From NCBI GenBank assembly GCA_021790385.1, contig JAJYDW010000012.1, forward strand, positions 1 through 64,000: a stretch of 64,000 nt of DNA. Direction: 5' to 3'. The stretch comes from Planctomycetota bacterium (lineage in GTDB: Bacteria; Planctomycetota; Phycisphaerae; WQYP01). Shown here in pieces: positions 37,401 to 46,338 of the stretch (the stretch's first letter is position 1; every line of letters starts with the position of its first letter). The notes beneath the pieces are model-generated. The model searched no databases. It saw nothing but the letters and a program-made list of their open reading frames with translations, and had not been told where the DNA came from. Both the position numbers and the translations under genes were made by a program.

Positions 37401-37807
37401 CGCATCGACGCATATATTTGGATCTGGGCGAGGTTGCGGTCATGGCCCAGCCAACGCTTAATGGTCACGAGCTGGGAATTCTGTGGAAGCCGCCATTTAA
37501 GGTTGACGTTACCGCGGTATTGCAGCCAGGCCGCAATCAACTTCGCGTCCGCGTAACCAATCTGTGGATTAACCGGATGATCGGAGATGAGCAACTACCG
37601 CCGGACTGCGACCAGGCTCCGAATGGTCATTTGCGTAAGTGGCCGCAATGGCTGCTCGATGGCAAGCCCAGCCCGACCGGGCGATTTACATTTACTACCT
37701 GGCGGCTATGGGGTAAAACTGACCCATTGGCGGAATCTGGCTTGATCGGTCCGGTTCAACTAATCTTCGCTGAGACCGCAACCATTTTGAAAGGCAACCT
37801 GAAATGA
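34403..37807 (+). CDS. Tat-exported GH106-type alpha-L-rhamnosidase
   Basis: The 1134-residue protein starts with a twin-arginine signal (MNRRDFVERIGLSAAGLMVL) and TGGAG upstream. Residues ~55-150 carry the GH106 signature: GPWVYWFWLDVNVTRAGITA, VAGVLIMDVDQG, then HINMTNDAGWCGSGGPWVTP and SMQRVV. Later motifs typical of the family include HIDSWETGSQNWTPTF, LRLSIEGYFGEPA and a C-terminal galactose-binding-like sandwich (LDLGEVAVMAQPTLNGHELG, LWKPPFKVDVT). GH106 enzymes hydrolyse alpha-L-rhamnosides, for example in pectin rhamnogalacturonan. The adjacent RhaT symporter and GH78 enzyme support L-rhamnose release. The stop overlaps the next start (ATGA). Confidence 0.88.
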   Translation: MTNMNRRDFVERIGLSAAGLMVLQAGPAVRAASLSLASEAGDGARMAGLFATPPFDCGPWVYWFWLDVNVTRAGITADMEAMKAVGVAGVLIMDVDQGTPPSFNGAKFGDAKWYELFKFACQEAHRLGLHINMTNDAGWCGSGGPWVTPELSMQRVVWSDTAIAGGRKFNDVLPQPQAKLNFYRDIAVLAFPTPAQGYAIGNLKEQTDVNTAYNIFAAATWPTLKPGQEISRKSILNLTRQMDRNGRLTWTVPAGKWTVLRLGHTTTGVDNHPAPAGGLGLETDKLSRKATIFQFNSLMERIIRQIGPLVGKTLVSTHIDSWETGSQNWTPTFAADFKKLRGYDLTPYLPVFAGLVVESLEVSERFLWDVRQTVGDLLVENYAAAMRQVARKHGLRLSIEGYFGEPASDIRYGGQAVEPMSECWSWPRFGAMGSVIEMTSAGHVYGHNIIGQETCTADANEKWQGYPAVVKDICDWTLAEGINRFVFHRYAMQPWTNPHYAPGMSMGPWGLHYERTQTWWYLTKPWHDYVARCCWLLRHGHFVADVCYMQAEGMPRTFSPPSNIPGNPPPRPGYNYDGCPAEVVRTDMEYKAGFLTLPGGMRYRVLVLSNSPTMRPELLKKIKLLVDAGATVIGPQPQSSPSLSNFPHCDSEVQTLAAELWGTKKIITGKTAEEVLSARGIQPDFACDQVMVRWTHRQTADMDIYFVANGEAAATLPYAGRAMLANCAFRISGVAPELWNPETGTMRPAPAYRVEGGRTHIPLVLGPKESVFVVFRNGNAHRPENIITSASHSGKVFLSTDAPAHVVMPKNIRVLQAIYGKPGQPKHLRNVTAIVQKLVAAGHNGFPVVQIAAIGGDPDPYVVKTLDIKYEVSGRIGRVSFQDGGWVWFPIPGGETFRRPALLEMENDGNVRGVFTEAGRYQFALASGRRTTVAIPSVPRPISITGPWRVAFPAGWGAPAEIHLQHLIAWNKHPDAGVRYFSGTAEYRAEFMTPAGLPAPHRRIYLDLGEVAVMAQPTLNGHELGILWKPPFKVDVTAVLQPGRNQLRVRVTNLWINRMIGDEQLPPDCDQAPNGHLRKWPQWLLDGKPSPTGRFTFTTWRLWGKTDPLAESGLIGPVQLIFAETATILKGNLK

Positions 37808-39246
37808 CCACCCGGCCGGTACACCATCAACTCAAAGTTGGAATTTTTGGCGTCGGCCTGGCGGCGTACTGGCCGCAATTTGCGGGGCTGAGGCAGCGTT
37901 TGGACGGCTACGTCACCAAGGTGGCCGGTCGTTTGTGCAGGCCTGGCGTGGAACTGGTGAATCTGGGCTTAATCGATACACCGGAAAAGGCTTTCGACGC
38001 CGGCCATCGGTTTCGCCAGGCGGATGTGGACATCATATTTCTCTACGTTACCACGTATGCACTTTCGTCGGTGGTTCTGCCGGTGGTGCAGCGGGCCAAA
38101 GTGCCGGTGATTATCCTGAATCTACAGCCTGATCATGCGATTGATTATGATCGATTCAATAAGATGGGAGATCGTACCCGCATGACCGGCGAATGGCTGG
38201 CCTTTTGCTCGGCATGCCCGGTTCCGGAAATCGCCAATGTGTTTCGGCGGACCGGGGTGAATTTCCATCAGGTAACGGGCGTATTAGATGGAGATTCGAA
38301 TTGCTGGAATGAAATTTCTGACTGGTTGGATGCCGCCGAGGTAGCACACACCATGTTTCATAATCGTTTGGGTCTGCTGGGACATTATTATGGGGGCATG
38401 CTGGATATATATACGGACCTCACTCGCCAATGTGCTGTCTTCGGTGGGCACATTGAAATGCTGGAGGTGGGGGAACTGGCCGCTTTGGCGGCAAAAGTGT
38501 CGAGATCGGACATGGGCCGGCGGGTTCGACTGTTTCAGCAGAAATTTATCATTCAATCGGATTGCAGTGATGCCGAACTGGCTCGCGCCGCCCGCACTTC
38601 CATCGCGCTGGATCGTCTGGTGGAGAACCATGGCCTTGGGGCCATGGCGTACTACCAGATGGGGTTGGGTAACGCGGCGGAAGAAAATACAATGACTTCG
38701 ATCATACTTGGTACATCATTGCTGACCGCCGGCGGTATTCCGGTGGCGGGAGAATATGAGGTCAAGAATGTACAGGCAATGAAAATTATGGATAGCCTTG
38801 GCGTTGGCGGTTCGTTCACGGAATACTACGCCATTGATTTCAAAGACGACGTGGTGTTGATGGGCCACGATGGCCCAGGCCATATTGCCATTGCGCAGGG
38901 CAAACCCCGGGTGCGACCTCTGCGTGTATACCACGGCAAAGTCGGGCGTGGTCTTTCGGTGGAGATGGCGGTCAGGCATGGCCCGGTGACGCTTCTGTCT
39001 GTGGTGGAAAGCGCGGATGACCGGCTCAAACTGCTGGTGGCGGAGGGGCAGTCAGAAGCTGGGCCGATTCTGGCCATTGGTAACACCAACAGTCGCTATC
39101 GATTTTCCATCGGAGTTCGTGAATTTATCAACCAGTGGAACAGTCATGGTCCAGCCCATCACTGTGCTGTGGGGGTGGGCCATGTGGCAAGTAAGATTGA
39201 TAAACTCGCCAAACTGCTGGGAGTGCTGACCGTGCGGGTTTGTTAG
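37804..39246 (+). CDS. L-fucose/L-arabinose-isomerase-fold protein, candidate L-rhamnose isomerase
   Basis: The 480-residue cytoplasmic protein belongs to the AraA/FucI-like superfamily: an N-terminal Rossmann-like half (VGIFGVGLAAYWPQFAGL, DIIFLYVTTYALSS), a central NKMGDRTRMTGEW stretch and a C-terminal half with GLGAMAYYQMGLGN and KIMDSLGVGGSFTEYYAIDF. Aldose-ketose isomerases of this fold use a metal held by Glu/His. It overlaps the GH106 gene by 4 nt and is followed by the L-rhamnose symporter gene, while no classical rhaA is present. It may therefore isomerise L-rhamnose, although L-fucose or L-arabinose remain possible. Confidence 0.8.
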   Translation: MTTRPVHHQLKVGIFGVGLAAYWPQFAGLRQRLDGYVTKVAGRLCRPGVELVNLGLIDTPEKAFDAGHRFRQADVDIIFLYVTTYALSSVVLPVVQRAKVPVIILNLQPDHAIDYDRFNKMGDRTRMTGEWLAFCSACPVPEIANVFRRTGVNFHQVTGVLDGDSNCWNEISDWLDAAEVAHTMFHNRLGLLGHYYGGMLDIYTDLTRQCAVFGGHIEMLEVGELAALAAKVSRSDMGRRVRLFQQKFIIQSDCSDAELARAARTSIALDRLVENHGLGAMAYYQMGLGNAAEENTMTSIILGTSLLTAGGIPVAGEYEVKNVQAMKIMDSLGVGGSFTEYYAIDFKDDVVLMGHDGPGHIAIAQGKPRVRPLRVYHGKVGRGLSVEMAVRHGPVTLLSVVESADDRLKLLVAEGQSEAGPILAIGNTNSRYRFSIGVREFINQWNSHGPAHHCAVGVGHVASKIDKLAKLLGVLTVRVC

Positions 39247-39269
39247 TAGCAACACGAAAGGAGAAGTAA

Positions 39270-40583
39270 ATGGCGGCAAATCCGGCACTGGGTGTGGTAT
39301 TTCATTGGATCGGCGGGTTAGCCTCGGCGAGTTTTTATGTGCCGTATCGCAAGGTGCGGCATTGGTCGTGGGAAACGTATTGGCTGGTGGGAGGATTTTT
39401 TTCATGGATTATTGCCCCGGTAGTTTTTGCCACGCTGCTGGTGCCGGATTTCTGGCGTGCAATTTTGAGTCCAAAATCCGAAACCATCCATTATTTCAGC
39501 AATACAATACAACTGCACAATAGTGGTATCCTCCTGCTAACCTACATGTTCGGTGCGTTGTGGGGATTGGGCGGATTAACCTTTGGCTTGACTATGCGTT
39601 ACCTTGGTATTGGACTGGGAATGGCCATTGCGCTGAGCTATTGCGCCGCTTTTGGCACGCTGATGCCGCCGATTTTTAACGGTTCGATTGTGCATATTGC
39701 CCATACGCTTTCCGGGCAGATCATTTTATTGGGGGTGGTGGTATGTCTGCTGGGCATTGGCCTAAGCGGGGCGGCGGGAATGGCCAAGGAAAAAGAAATG
39801 CCGGAAGCGCAGAAAAAAGCTACCGTGAAGGAGTTCAACTTTGGTAAAGGCATTCTGGTAGCCACGTTCTCGGGGATTATGAGCGCGAGCTTTGCCTATG
39901 GCCTGGCGGCGGGCACGCCGATTAATGTCATGGCCCGACATCTGTTGGCGCAGCATCACCGCGCTGTATTTTGGGATGGTCTGCCGGCGTTGATTGTCGT
40001 ACTGTTGGGCGGATTTACCACCAATTTCATCTGGTGCGCGGTTTTGCACCTGCGACATCGCAGTGCCCATGAATACCTGGCCTCCAGGGCCAGGGCGGAT
40101 GAAAATCGCCTGGTGACGGCGGTGGATGGTCCGGGTTATACCGAGCTGCCGGAAGCTTTACCTGCGGTGAAGGCTGCTGACAGCCGGCGGATTCCCGTTC
40201 CACTGCTGCTCAATTATGCCTTTTGCGCCGTAGCGGGTACGCTGTGGTACCTGCAGTTTTTCTTTTATACCATGGGGCAAACGCAAATGGGGCCGTATAA
40301 ATTTTCCGGGTGGACGCTGCACATGGCCAGTATCATTATTTTTGCCACATTGTGGGGGGTAGTGCTGCATGAATGGAAAGGCTCGAGCAAACGTACGCAT
40401 ATCATCATCGGCGCAGGTTTGGCGGTGCTGATTGGCTCGACGGTAATTGTGGGCTATGGCAATTATTTAAAAATCAGGCAAAAGACATCCGCGCCGGCGG
40501 TGCATAAAGCACAGGCGGCCCTGCGGTCCCAGGGAGGTTTCAGGGCGAAGGATTCATTGGCGAGTGTGTGGAGACTACCATAA
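39270..40583 (+). CDS. rhaT: L-rhamnose/H+ symporter RhaT
   Basis: A 437-residue membrane protein with ten predicted hydrophobic segments and RhaT-type motifs: GGLASASFYVPYRKVRHWSW near the N-terminus, MFGALWGLGGLTFGLTMRYL, GLGMAIALSYCAAFGTL and GTLWYLQFFFYTMGQTQMG. It imports L-rhamnose together with a proton across the inner membrane. The start is preceded by AAAGGAGAAGTAA. Its TAA overlaps the next ATG by one base (TAATG), so the GH78 gene is translationally coupled. It is longer than E. coli RhaT because of a soluble loop around residues 265-300. Confidence 0.93.
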   Translation: MAANPALGVVFHWIGGLASASFYVPYRKVRHWSWETYWLVGGFFSWIIAPVVFATLLVPDFWRAILSPKSETIHYFSNTIQLHNSGILLLTYMFGALWGLGGLTFGLTMRYLGIGLGMAIALSYCAAFGTLMPPIFNGSIVHIAHTLSGQIILLGVVVCLLGIGLSGAAGMAKEKEMPEAQKKATVKEFNFGKGILVATFSGIMSASFAYGLAAGTPINVMARHLLAQHHRAVFWDGLPALIVVLLGGFTTNFIWCAVLHLRHRSAHEYLASRARADENRLVTAVDGPGYTELPEALPAVKAADSRRIPVPLLLNYAFCAVAGTLWYLQFFFYTMGQTQMGPYKFSGWTLHMASIIIFATLWGVVLHEWKGSSKRTHIIIGAGLAVLIGSTVIVGYGNYLKIRQKTSAPAVHKAQAALRSQGGFRAKDSLASVWRLP

Positions 40584-43500
40584 TGTTCAGCAGTGCAGTG
40601 GTTTATACACGACGTATATTTTCCAAGTTGTGGCTATTGGTGTTTGTGGCCAGTATGGTTGTCGGTGGAAGATTATATGCAGGAACCATTGCGGCACCGA
40701 TTCATCTGCGATGTGATGGGTCGCACAATCCAGAGGCAATAAATTCCACCGAGCCGTTTTTGAGTTGGGTCGTGCCATGGAAACGTCGAGGAGAGACGCA
40801 AAGTGCCTATCAGCTTTTGATTGCCGGCTCACGGGCGCTGCTGGCTGCCAACAAGGTCAATTTGTTTGACACGGGCAAAGTTTTCAGTTCGCAGTCTGTC
40901 AACGTTCAATACGTGCTCCACGGTACGCCGCCACTGGCGTCCGGGAGGCGTTATTTCTGGAAGGTGCGCGTGTGGAACCAGGCGGGAGTGGAATCTGCCT
41001 GGAGCAAGGTAAACTATTGGCGGGAAGGCTTGTTGTCGCATGGAAATTGGAACAAGGCCCAATGGATCGGTATTCCACGTCCGCGCCAAAGCATGGCTTT
41101 GCATCCGTGTTTCTGGATCTGGTACCCGGAAGGATCGCCAGCCCAGGCTGCCCCGGTCGGTTCGCGCTATTTCCGCAGGATTATTAAACTTCCGGCCCGG
41201 CCGCGGCTGGTTTCGGCAACATGCACCATGACCGCAGATAATGCTTTTGTTATGCGGATCAATGGTCATCGCGCCGCCAGTGGCAGCAATTTTAACACGG
41301 CACCAATTACGCAGGTAACGGAGCTTTTTCATCCCGGGCGCAATGTCGTGGATTTAACGGCGGTGAATCAGGGCCGCACACCCAATCCCGCCGGCCTTAT
41401 CGGCGATCTGCATTTTGTATTTGCGCATGGCAAATCCCTGGACATTCGCACCAATGCACGCTGGCAAGCAGCCCGGCAGCCGAACCGGGGTTGGAAATCA
41501 TCTCTGGTGCTGGGCCGCTATGGCATGGGGCCGTGGGGCCAGGTGGGCGTATCGACGCGCCGGCAATCCGCGGTTTACCTGCGGCACAAATTTACACTGC
41601 GTGCTCCCGTTGAACGAGCCATTGTGTATTTCTGCGGTCTGGGCTTAAGCAAGCTCTATTTTAACGGTCACGCCGCCAGTCACAACCAGCTTTCTCCACC
41701 GTTGAGTTGGTATCCCAAGCGGTGTTATTATGTTGCGTACAATGTAACCAAGCTGTTGCGACCGGGCAGCAACGTCATGGGCGCGATTCTAGGTAATGGT
41801 CGCATGTATGGTATGCCGGGCTACACCATCAACATTCCACCACGGATGATTTTGTTGTTGCGTATCCGCTATGCCGATGGGTCCAAGGCCGTGGTTGTCA
41901 GTAATAATCAATGGAAAGAAACGGAACACGGACCGATCCGGATGAACAATGAATACAATGGTGAAACCTATGACACTCGCATGGAAATGCCCGGCTGGGA
42001 TACCGTGGGTTTTGATGCCGCCGGATGGAAACCTGCCCGATCGGTGCATTCACCGGGTGGACGTCTGGTGGCCGAATGTCAGCCGCCGATTCGGGTGACG
42101 CAGGTGATTCATCCGGTCGCGGTACTGCATGTCGGCAAAGGCCGGTGGATTTTCGACATGGGCCAGAATATGGTGGGCTGGTGTGAGATTCATGTGAATG
42201 GTCCAGCGGGCACAACACTGGTGCTGCGGCACGCGGAGGCGCTGACCCGCGACGGCCATCGCTGGATGCCGGCCCTGGGGCCAGGCCGACGCCTGATTGC
42301 CGCAGAGAAGGCCCACCCTGGCGGACTGGGACTGTACACCGCGAATCTTCGCTCGGCCCAACAAACCGACACGCTGATTCTTAACGGCAAGCCCATCATC
42401 TGGCATCCGATTTTCACCTATCACGGTTTTCGGTATGTGGAATTGATGGGTTATCCGGGTCGGCCGAATCGTTCCACCCTGGAGGGCCAGGAAGTGCACG
42501 ATGAGTTGTCGGCGGCCGGCGGGTTTGCCTGTTCGGACCCGTTGGTGAATCAGATTTATCATAATTGTAAATGGGGAATCCAGGACAACTACCGCAGCAT
42601 TCCGACCGATTGTCCGCAGCGAGATGAACGCCAGGGATGGATGGGGGATCGCAGCGCGGAATCAAAGGGTGAAATGTTCATTTACAATGTTGAGCGATTT
42701 TATGATAAGTGGTTGTGGGATATCCAAGATGGGCAAAAACCCGATGGGGACATCGCCGATGTCAATCCGCCGTATTGGAATATCTACAGCCACGACGTAA
42801 CCTGGCCCGGCACGTTCATCATGGTGGCAGACCATCTTTACGTGCAATATGGGCAAACTGCTCCTATCCGGGAGCATTATGCGGCCATGGTTCGGTGGGT
42901 CGATTATCAGATGAAAATGGTTCACCAGGGGATTGATTCGAATGGCGGCTTCGGCGACTGGGATTCGCCGCCGCATGCCCATTCCACCAACATTGGCTCG
43001 CACGATCCCAACCGCAGCACGCCAGGCCCGCTGCTGGCTACGGCCAGCATGTATAAGTATCTGCGTATTATGGCCAGGTTTGCCGGGTTATTGCATAAAC
43101 CAGCCGATCAGCGGCGCTGGTTGGCTGATGCCAGGAACCTGTACGCGGGCTTCCAGACCCTGTGGGATGCCAAGGGTGGTTTCTATGGCAATGGTTCTGA
43201 TACTTCCTGCCTTCTCCCGCTGGCGGTGGGAATCATTCCAGCCGCCCGGCAGGCGGCAGTGGAACATCGTCTGGTCTGGCTGATTCACCAGCATCAACAT
43301 GGGCATTTGTATTGCGGCCTTATTGGCATGCAATGGGCATTTGCGGCGTTAAACTGCATTCACGAAACACCTCTGGCCTGGACATGGCTTAATAAGACTA
43401 CGTATCCAAGTTACGGTTACATGATCAAACACGGTGCCACCACCCTATGGGAAAACTGGAACGGCAACACTGCCGGCTCGGGTATGAATTCGATGAATCA

Positions 43501-43891
43501 TGTGATGCTTATCGGCGATATGGTGAGCTGGTTGTATCAGGATTTGGGGGGAATCCGGGCTGATGTCGCAGATCCTGGCTTCAAGCGAATCATCATGTGC
43601 CCGCATCTGGAGAAGAATCTCACGTGGTTTAAGTGCTTTCACCGCTCGCCTTATGGCACCATTGTGAGCAACTGGAAAATAACCCGCAATCATCAGTTCC
43701 ACTGGCACGTGGAAATTCCCGCCAATTCCAGTGCGCTGGTGGAAATTCCAACCAGGTCCGCGGCGGCGGTGCGTTTGAATTCCAAGGCACTGCCGAAGAA
43801 AAGCTGGATCAAATACGTGCGGATGGCCAGAGGTCGTGCGATATACCGGGTTCAATCCGGAACATATAATTTCAGCGCACCGTTGCCCTGA
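40583..43891 (+). CDS. GH78-family alpha-L-rhamnosidase
   Basis: From the ATG at 40583 the product is 1102 residues with an export signal (LWLLVFVASMVVGG). The order matches GH78: an N-terminal fibronectin-like domain (PIHLRCDGSHNPEAINST, FWKVRVWNQAGVESAW), two beta-sandwich modules (LGLSKLYFNGHAASHNQLSP; WIFDMGQNMVGWCEIHV) and an (alpha/alpha)6 catalytic domain. The general-acid motif is TDCPQRDERQGWMGD near residue 674, and a terminal beta-sandwich follows. It hydrolyses terminal alpha-L-rhamnosyl residues in the periplasm or outside the cell, supplying RhaT. The GTG start at 40568 in the ORF track is unlikely because it lies inside rhaT. Confidence 0.93.
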   Translation: MFSSAVVYTRRIFSKLWLLVFVASMVVGGRLYAGTIAAPIHLRCDGSHNPEAINSTEPFLSWVVPWKRRGETQSAYQLLIAGSRALLAANKVNLFDTGKVFSSQSVNVQYVLHGTPPLASGRRYFWKVRVWNQAGVESAWSKVNYWREGLLSHGNWNKAQWIGIPRPRQSMALHPCFWIWYPEGSPAQAAPVGSRYFRRIIKLPARPRLVSATCTMTADNAFVMRINGHRAASGSNFNTAPITQVTELFHPGRNVVDLTAVNQGRTPNPAGLIGDLHFVFAHGKSLDIRTNARWQAARQPNRGWKSSLVLGRYGMGPWGQVGVSTRRQSAVYLRHKFTLRAPVERAIVYFCGLGLSKLYFNGHAASHNQLSPPLSWYPKRCYYVAYNVTKLLRPGSNVMGAILGNGRMYGMPGYTINIPPRMILLLRIRYADGSKAVVVSNNQWKETEHGPIRMNNEYNGETYDTRMEMPGWDTVGFDAAGWKPARSVHSPGGRLVAECQPPIRVTQVIHPVAVLHVGKGRWIFDMGQNMVGWCEIHVNGPAGTTLVLRHAEALTRDGHRWMPALGPGRRLIAAEKAHPGGLGLYTANLRSAQQTDTLILNGKPIIWHPIFTYHGFRYVELMGYPGRPNRSTLEGQEVHDELSAAGGFACSDPLVNQIYHNCKWGIQDNYRSIPTDCPQRDERQGWMGDRSAESKGEMFIYNVERFYDKWLWDIQDGQKPDGDIADVNPPYWNIYSHDVTWPGTFIMVADHLYVQYGQTAPIREHYAAMVRWVDYQMKMVHQGIDSNGGFGDWDSPPHAHSTNIGSHDPNRSTPGPLLATASMYKYLRIMARFAGLLHKPADQRRWLADARNLYAGFQTLWDAKGGFYGNGSDTSCLLPLAVGIIPAARQAAVEHRLVWLIHQHQHGHLYCGLIGMQWAFAALNCIHETPLAWTWLNKTTYPSYGYMIKHGATTLWENWNGNTAGSGMNSMNHVMLIGDMVSWLYQDLGGIRADVADPGFKRIIMCPHLEKNLTWFKCFHRSPYGTIVSNWKITRNHQFHWHVEIPANSSALVEIPTRSAAAVRLNSKALPKKSWIKYVRMARGRAIYRVQSGTYNFSAPLP

Positions 43892-43893
43892 TT

Positions 43894-46074
43894 TTGAGCG
43901 CCGCAAATGTGGTTCACAACCGGAGCACGCCAGTGGTGATGATTACAAAATGGTGTGGATGCCCACCGCGCCGGTTCCTGCGGTGTCTGATGCTTGTCCT
44001 GACACTCTGGTTGGTGTCCCATAAGCAAGCCTTGTCGGCATCAGCACAATTTCCAGCCCCTTCACGTCCATGGTGTCTGGGACATAGTCGGTACTTTGCC
44101 ATTTGCGTCATCGACAGGGCTACGGGACGTGGCATTCCTCTGGTACGTCTGCAAACCGACAACGCAATCCGCTTCTATACCGACAGCAATGGGATTGTCG
44201 CTTTTTACGAACCGGGCCTTATGCATCGGCACGTTTTCTTTTCCATCAAAAGCCCGGGCTACCGCTATCCCAAAAATGGCTTTGGGTTTCGCGGTATTTC
44301 GCTGCGGATTCATCCGGGCGGACATACCACCTTGCGTATGCGGCGGGTGGAGATTGCCCAGCGGCTTTACCGTATAACGGGGGCGGGAATTTACCGCGAC
44401 AGCTTGTTGGTGGGTGCGGCAATCCCGATCCGGCAGCCGGTACTGAACGGATCGGTATTCGGCAGTGATGGAGCCATGCCCACCGTGTTTAAGGGCAAAA
44501 TTTACTGGTTCTGGGGTGATACGCTGGAGCCGCAGTACCCTCTCGGCAATTTTGCGGTAACCGGAGCCACATCAATGCTGCCTGGAAAGGGCGGGTTGAA
44601 TCCACAAGTGGGCATCAATTTGCATTATTTTCTGGATCGTCATGGTCGACCCGCGCCCATGACCGCCATTCCCGGCCCCGGACCCACCTGGATTGCCGCG
44701 CCCACGGTGCTGCCCGATCGTCACGGGCGATCCGCCCTGTATGCCACTTTCATGAAAGTAGGCAAGCATTTTGATCTTTATCGGCGGGGACTTCTCAAGT
44801 TCAACACATACAAACATCAGTTTCAAACGGTGACGACATTTTCATCCGCCTGGCCTCTGCTCCAGCATGGTGCCCCACCGGACGGGCACACCTTTATCAC
44901 CCAACGCCATGGTCAACGCTGGATTTACTTTGCAAATCCTTTGCCGCTGATCCGCGTTCCGGCTCTGGCCAGCGCCTTGGCCTCCATGGACGACTATCAG
45001 GCCTTTACCTGCCTGCAACCAGGTAGCAATGCGCAACATCCGCGTTTTAATCTCGGCCAGAATGGTGCCCTTCGCTGGCGCTGGCAAACAAACACTGGAC
45101 CAGTGAATCCGTGGACATTCGACCGGTGGAACCAACAGGGCAAAGTTCACCTGTACATTGCCCCGATACGGGATGTAACCACCGGTAAGCCGGTAATTAT
45201 TCATGCCGGTTGCGTGAATTGGAATCCGTACCTGAATCGGTGGCTGCTGATCGGCGAAAGCGCTAACGCTTTGCAGGCAACCATTCAAAAGAAAATGATC
45301 AACGGCAAACCGTGGGTATGCACAGCCAACATTCACCTTAAACGCATCGGCAACAAGGGCTGGATGGTGGTCAACAACGGCAGTACCAGTTCGCTCGGTG
45401 ATATCTATGCCGCCGTCGGCGATACACCGCTGGGGCCTTGGGTGTATGCCCAACGGGTGGTTAATTTTCCCCGGATGAGCTTTTATAATCCGAGCGAAGA
45501 TTGGTTTTTCAATCAGCACCGGAGTCGGATAGTATTTTTTGAAGCAACTTATTGTAATATGTTCAGTTCTTCGCGTACACCTACGCCCCGCTACAACTAC
45601 AATCAGTTGATGTACTCTCTGAACTTGGCTGACACCCGGTTGCTCCTGCCAGTAGCGCTGTATGGCACCGGCCCGGCGAATCCCGCCGTGGCTCTTCGGC
45701 CAGCAAACAGGCTTCGCCATGCACGTGTTGGCCGGTACATTGCCTTTTTTGCCTTATCCCAGACCCGCCCCGGTTGGCAAGCTGTTTACGTAGCATCGTC
45801 GGCGAGCGCCGGTTCTTGGCTTACACCGCGCGCACCCGGCAGCCATGCCCAGCCGCTGTTTTACGCGTACCCGATAAACGCGAGCCATGCGCCCAAGGGC
45901 CTGGTCGCCCTTGAACGTCTGGTTGGCCCGGACGGAAAGTATCTCTATACCACAAAAAGCAGGTTAAAAGTTCCCGGCTACCGGCATAGCGGCAAACCGT
46001 TCTGCCGGGTATGGCCGGCGGGATGGTTCGCGGCTTTGCCTTATGCGGTGGGAAATCCGGCAGAGAATCACTAA
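43894..46074 (+). CDS. Secreted five-bladed beta-propeller protein (DUF4185/GH43-like)
   Basis: The 726-residue product has a hydrophobic export segment (CLMLVLTLWLVSHKQAL) and a short beta domain with DRATGRGIPLVRLQT. A propeller-like region follows, with GSVFGSDGAMPTVFKGKIYW, FWGDTLEP, TWIAAPTVLPD and WFFNQHRSRIVFFEATYCN. Similar 'D-G-x-x-P-x-x-w-g-k-x-Y-w-F-w-G-D' repeats occur in GH43/GH32-type and DUF4185 propellers, so glycan binding or hydrolysis is likely. The start is doubtful: TTG at 43894 lies 2 nt after the GH78 stop, and the ATG at 43939 gives a more normal signal peptide. It is the last gene of the rhamnose operon. Confidence 0.65.
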   Translation: MSAANVVHNRSTPVVMITKWCGCPPRRFLRCLMLVLTLWLVSHKQALSASAQFPAPSRPWCLGHSRYFAICVIDRATGRGIPLVRLQTDNAIRFYTDSNGIVAFYEPGLMHRHVFFSIKSPGYRYPKNGFGFRGISLRIHPGGHTTLRMRRVEIAQRLYRITGAGIYRDSLLVGAAIPIRQPVLNGSVFGSDGAMPTVFKGKIYWFWGDTLEPQYPLGNFAVTGATSMLPGKGGLNPQVGINLHYFLDRHGRPAPMTAIPGPGPTWIAAPTVLPDRHGRSALYATFMKVGKHFDLYRRGLLKFNTYKHQFQTVTTFSSAWPLLQHGAPPDGHTFITQRHGQRWIYFANPLPLIRVPALASALASMDDYQAFTCLQPGSNAQHPRFNLGQNGALRWRWQTNTGPVNPWTFDRWNQQGKVHLYIAPIRDVTTGKPVIIHAGCVNWNPYLNRWLLIGESANALQATIQKKMINGKPWVCTANIHLKRIGNKGWMVVNNGSTSSLGDIYAAVGDTPLGPWVYAQRVVNFPRMSFYNPSEDWFFNQHRSRIVFFEATYCNMFSSSRTPTPRYNYNQLMYSLNLADTRLLLPVALYGTGPANPAVALRPANRLRHARVGRYIAFFALSQTRPGWQAVYVASSASAGSWLTPRAPGSHAQPLFYAYPINASHAPKGLVALERLVGPDGKYLYTTKSRLKVPGYRHSGKPFCRVWPAGWFAALPYAVGNPAENH

Positions 46075-46224
46075 TGTGCTCCATAAATGATATAATAACA
46101 TTACGAAGCCACGTTATCGGTTGTCTAAAAACAACTAAAAATTGGCGTTTTCAAGCGATTTATGCCAAAAGGTGGTTGGACAATAATTGCGGTAAAATAG
46201 CCCTGAAAAAATTTATTTTTTCTC

Positions 46225-46338
46225 TTGCAATGCAATTTACGATCTGTTATGATATGGCTTATCGAAGGTTGCAGAGTTGTGTTGATCCTGCGGCATGGTT
46301 TCAAGTGTTTTGGGCCACAGGCCCGGAAGGAGTTACGT
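46225..46338 (+). promoter_or_regulatory. PEP-CTERM promoter and conserved leader, copy B
   Basis: TTGCAA (46225) and TATGAT (46248) are 17 nt apart. The leader shares GTTGTGTTGATCCTG, GTTTCAAGTGTTTTGGGCC and GGCCCGGAAGGAGTT with copies A and C, and forms a CCTGCGG...CCACAGG helix with one mismatch. The -35 overlaps a TTGCAATGCAA palindrome, a possible operator. Confidence 0.75.
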
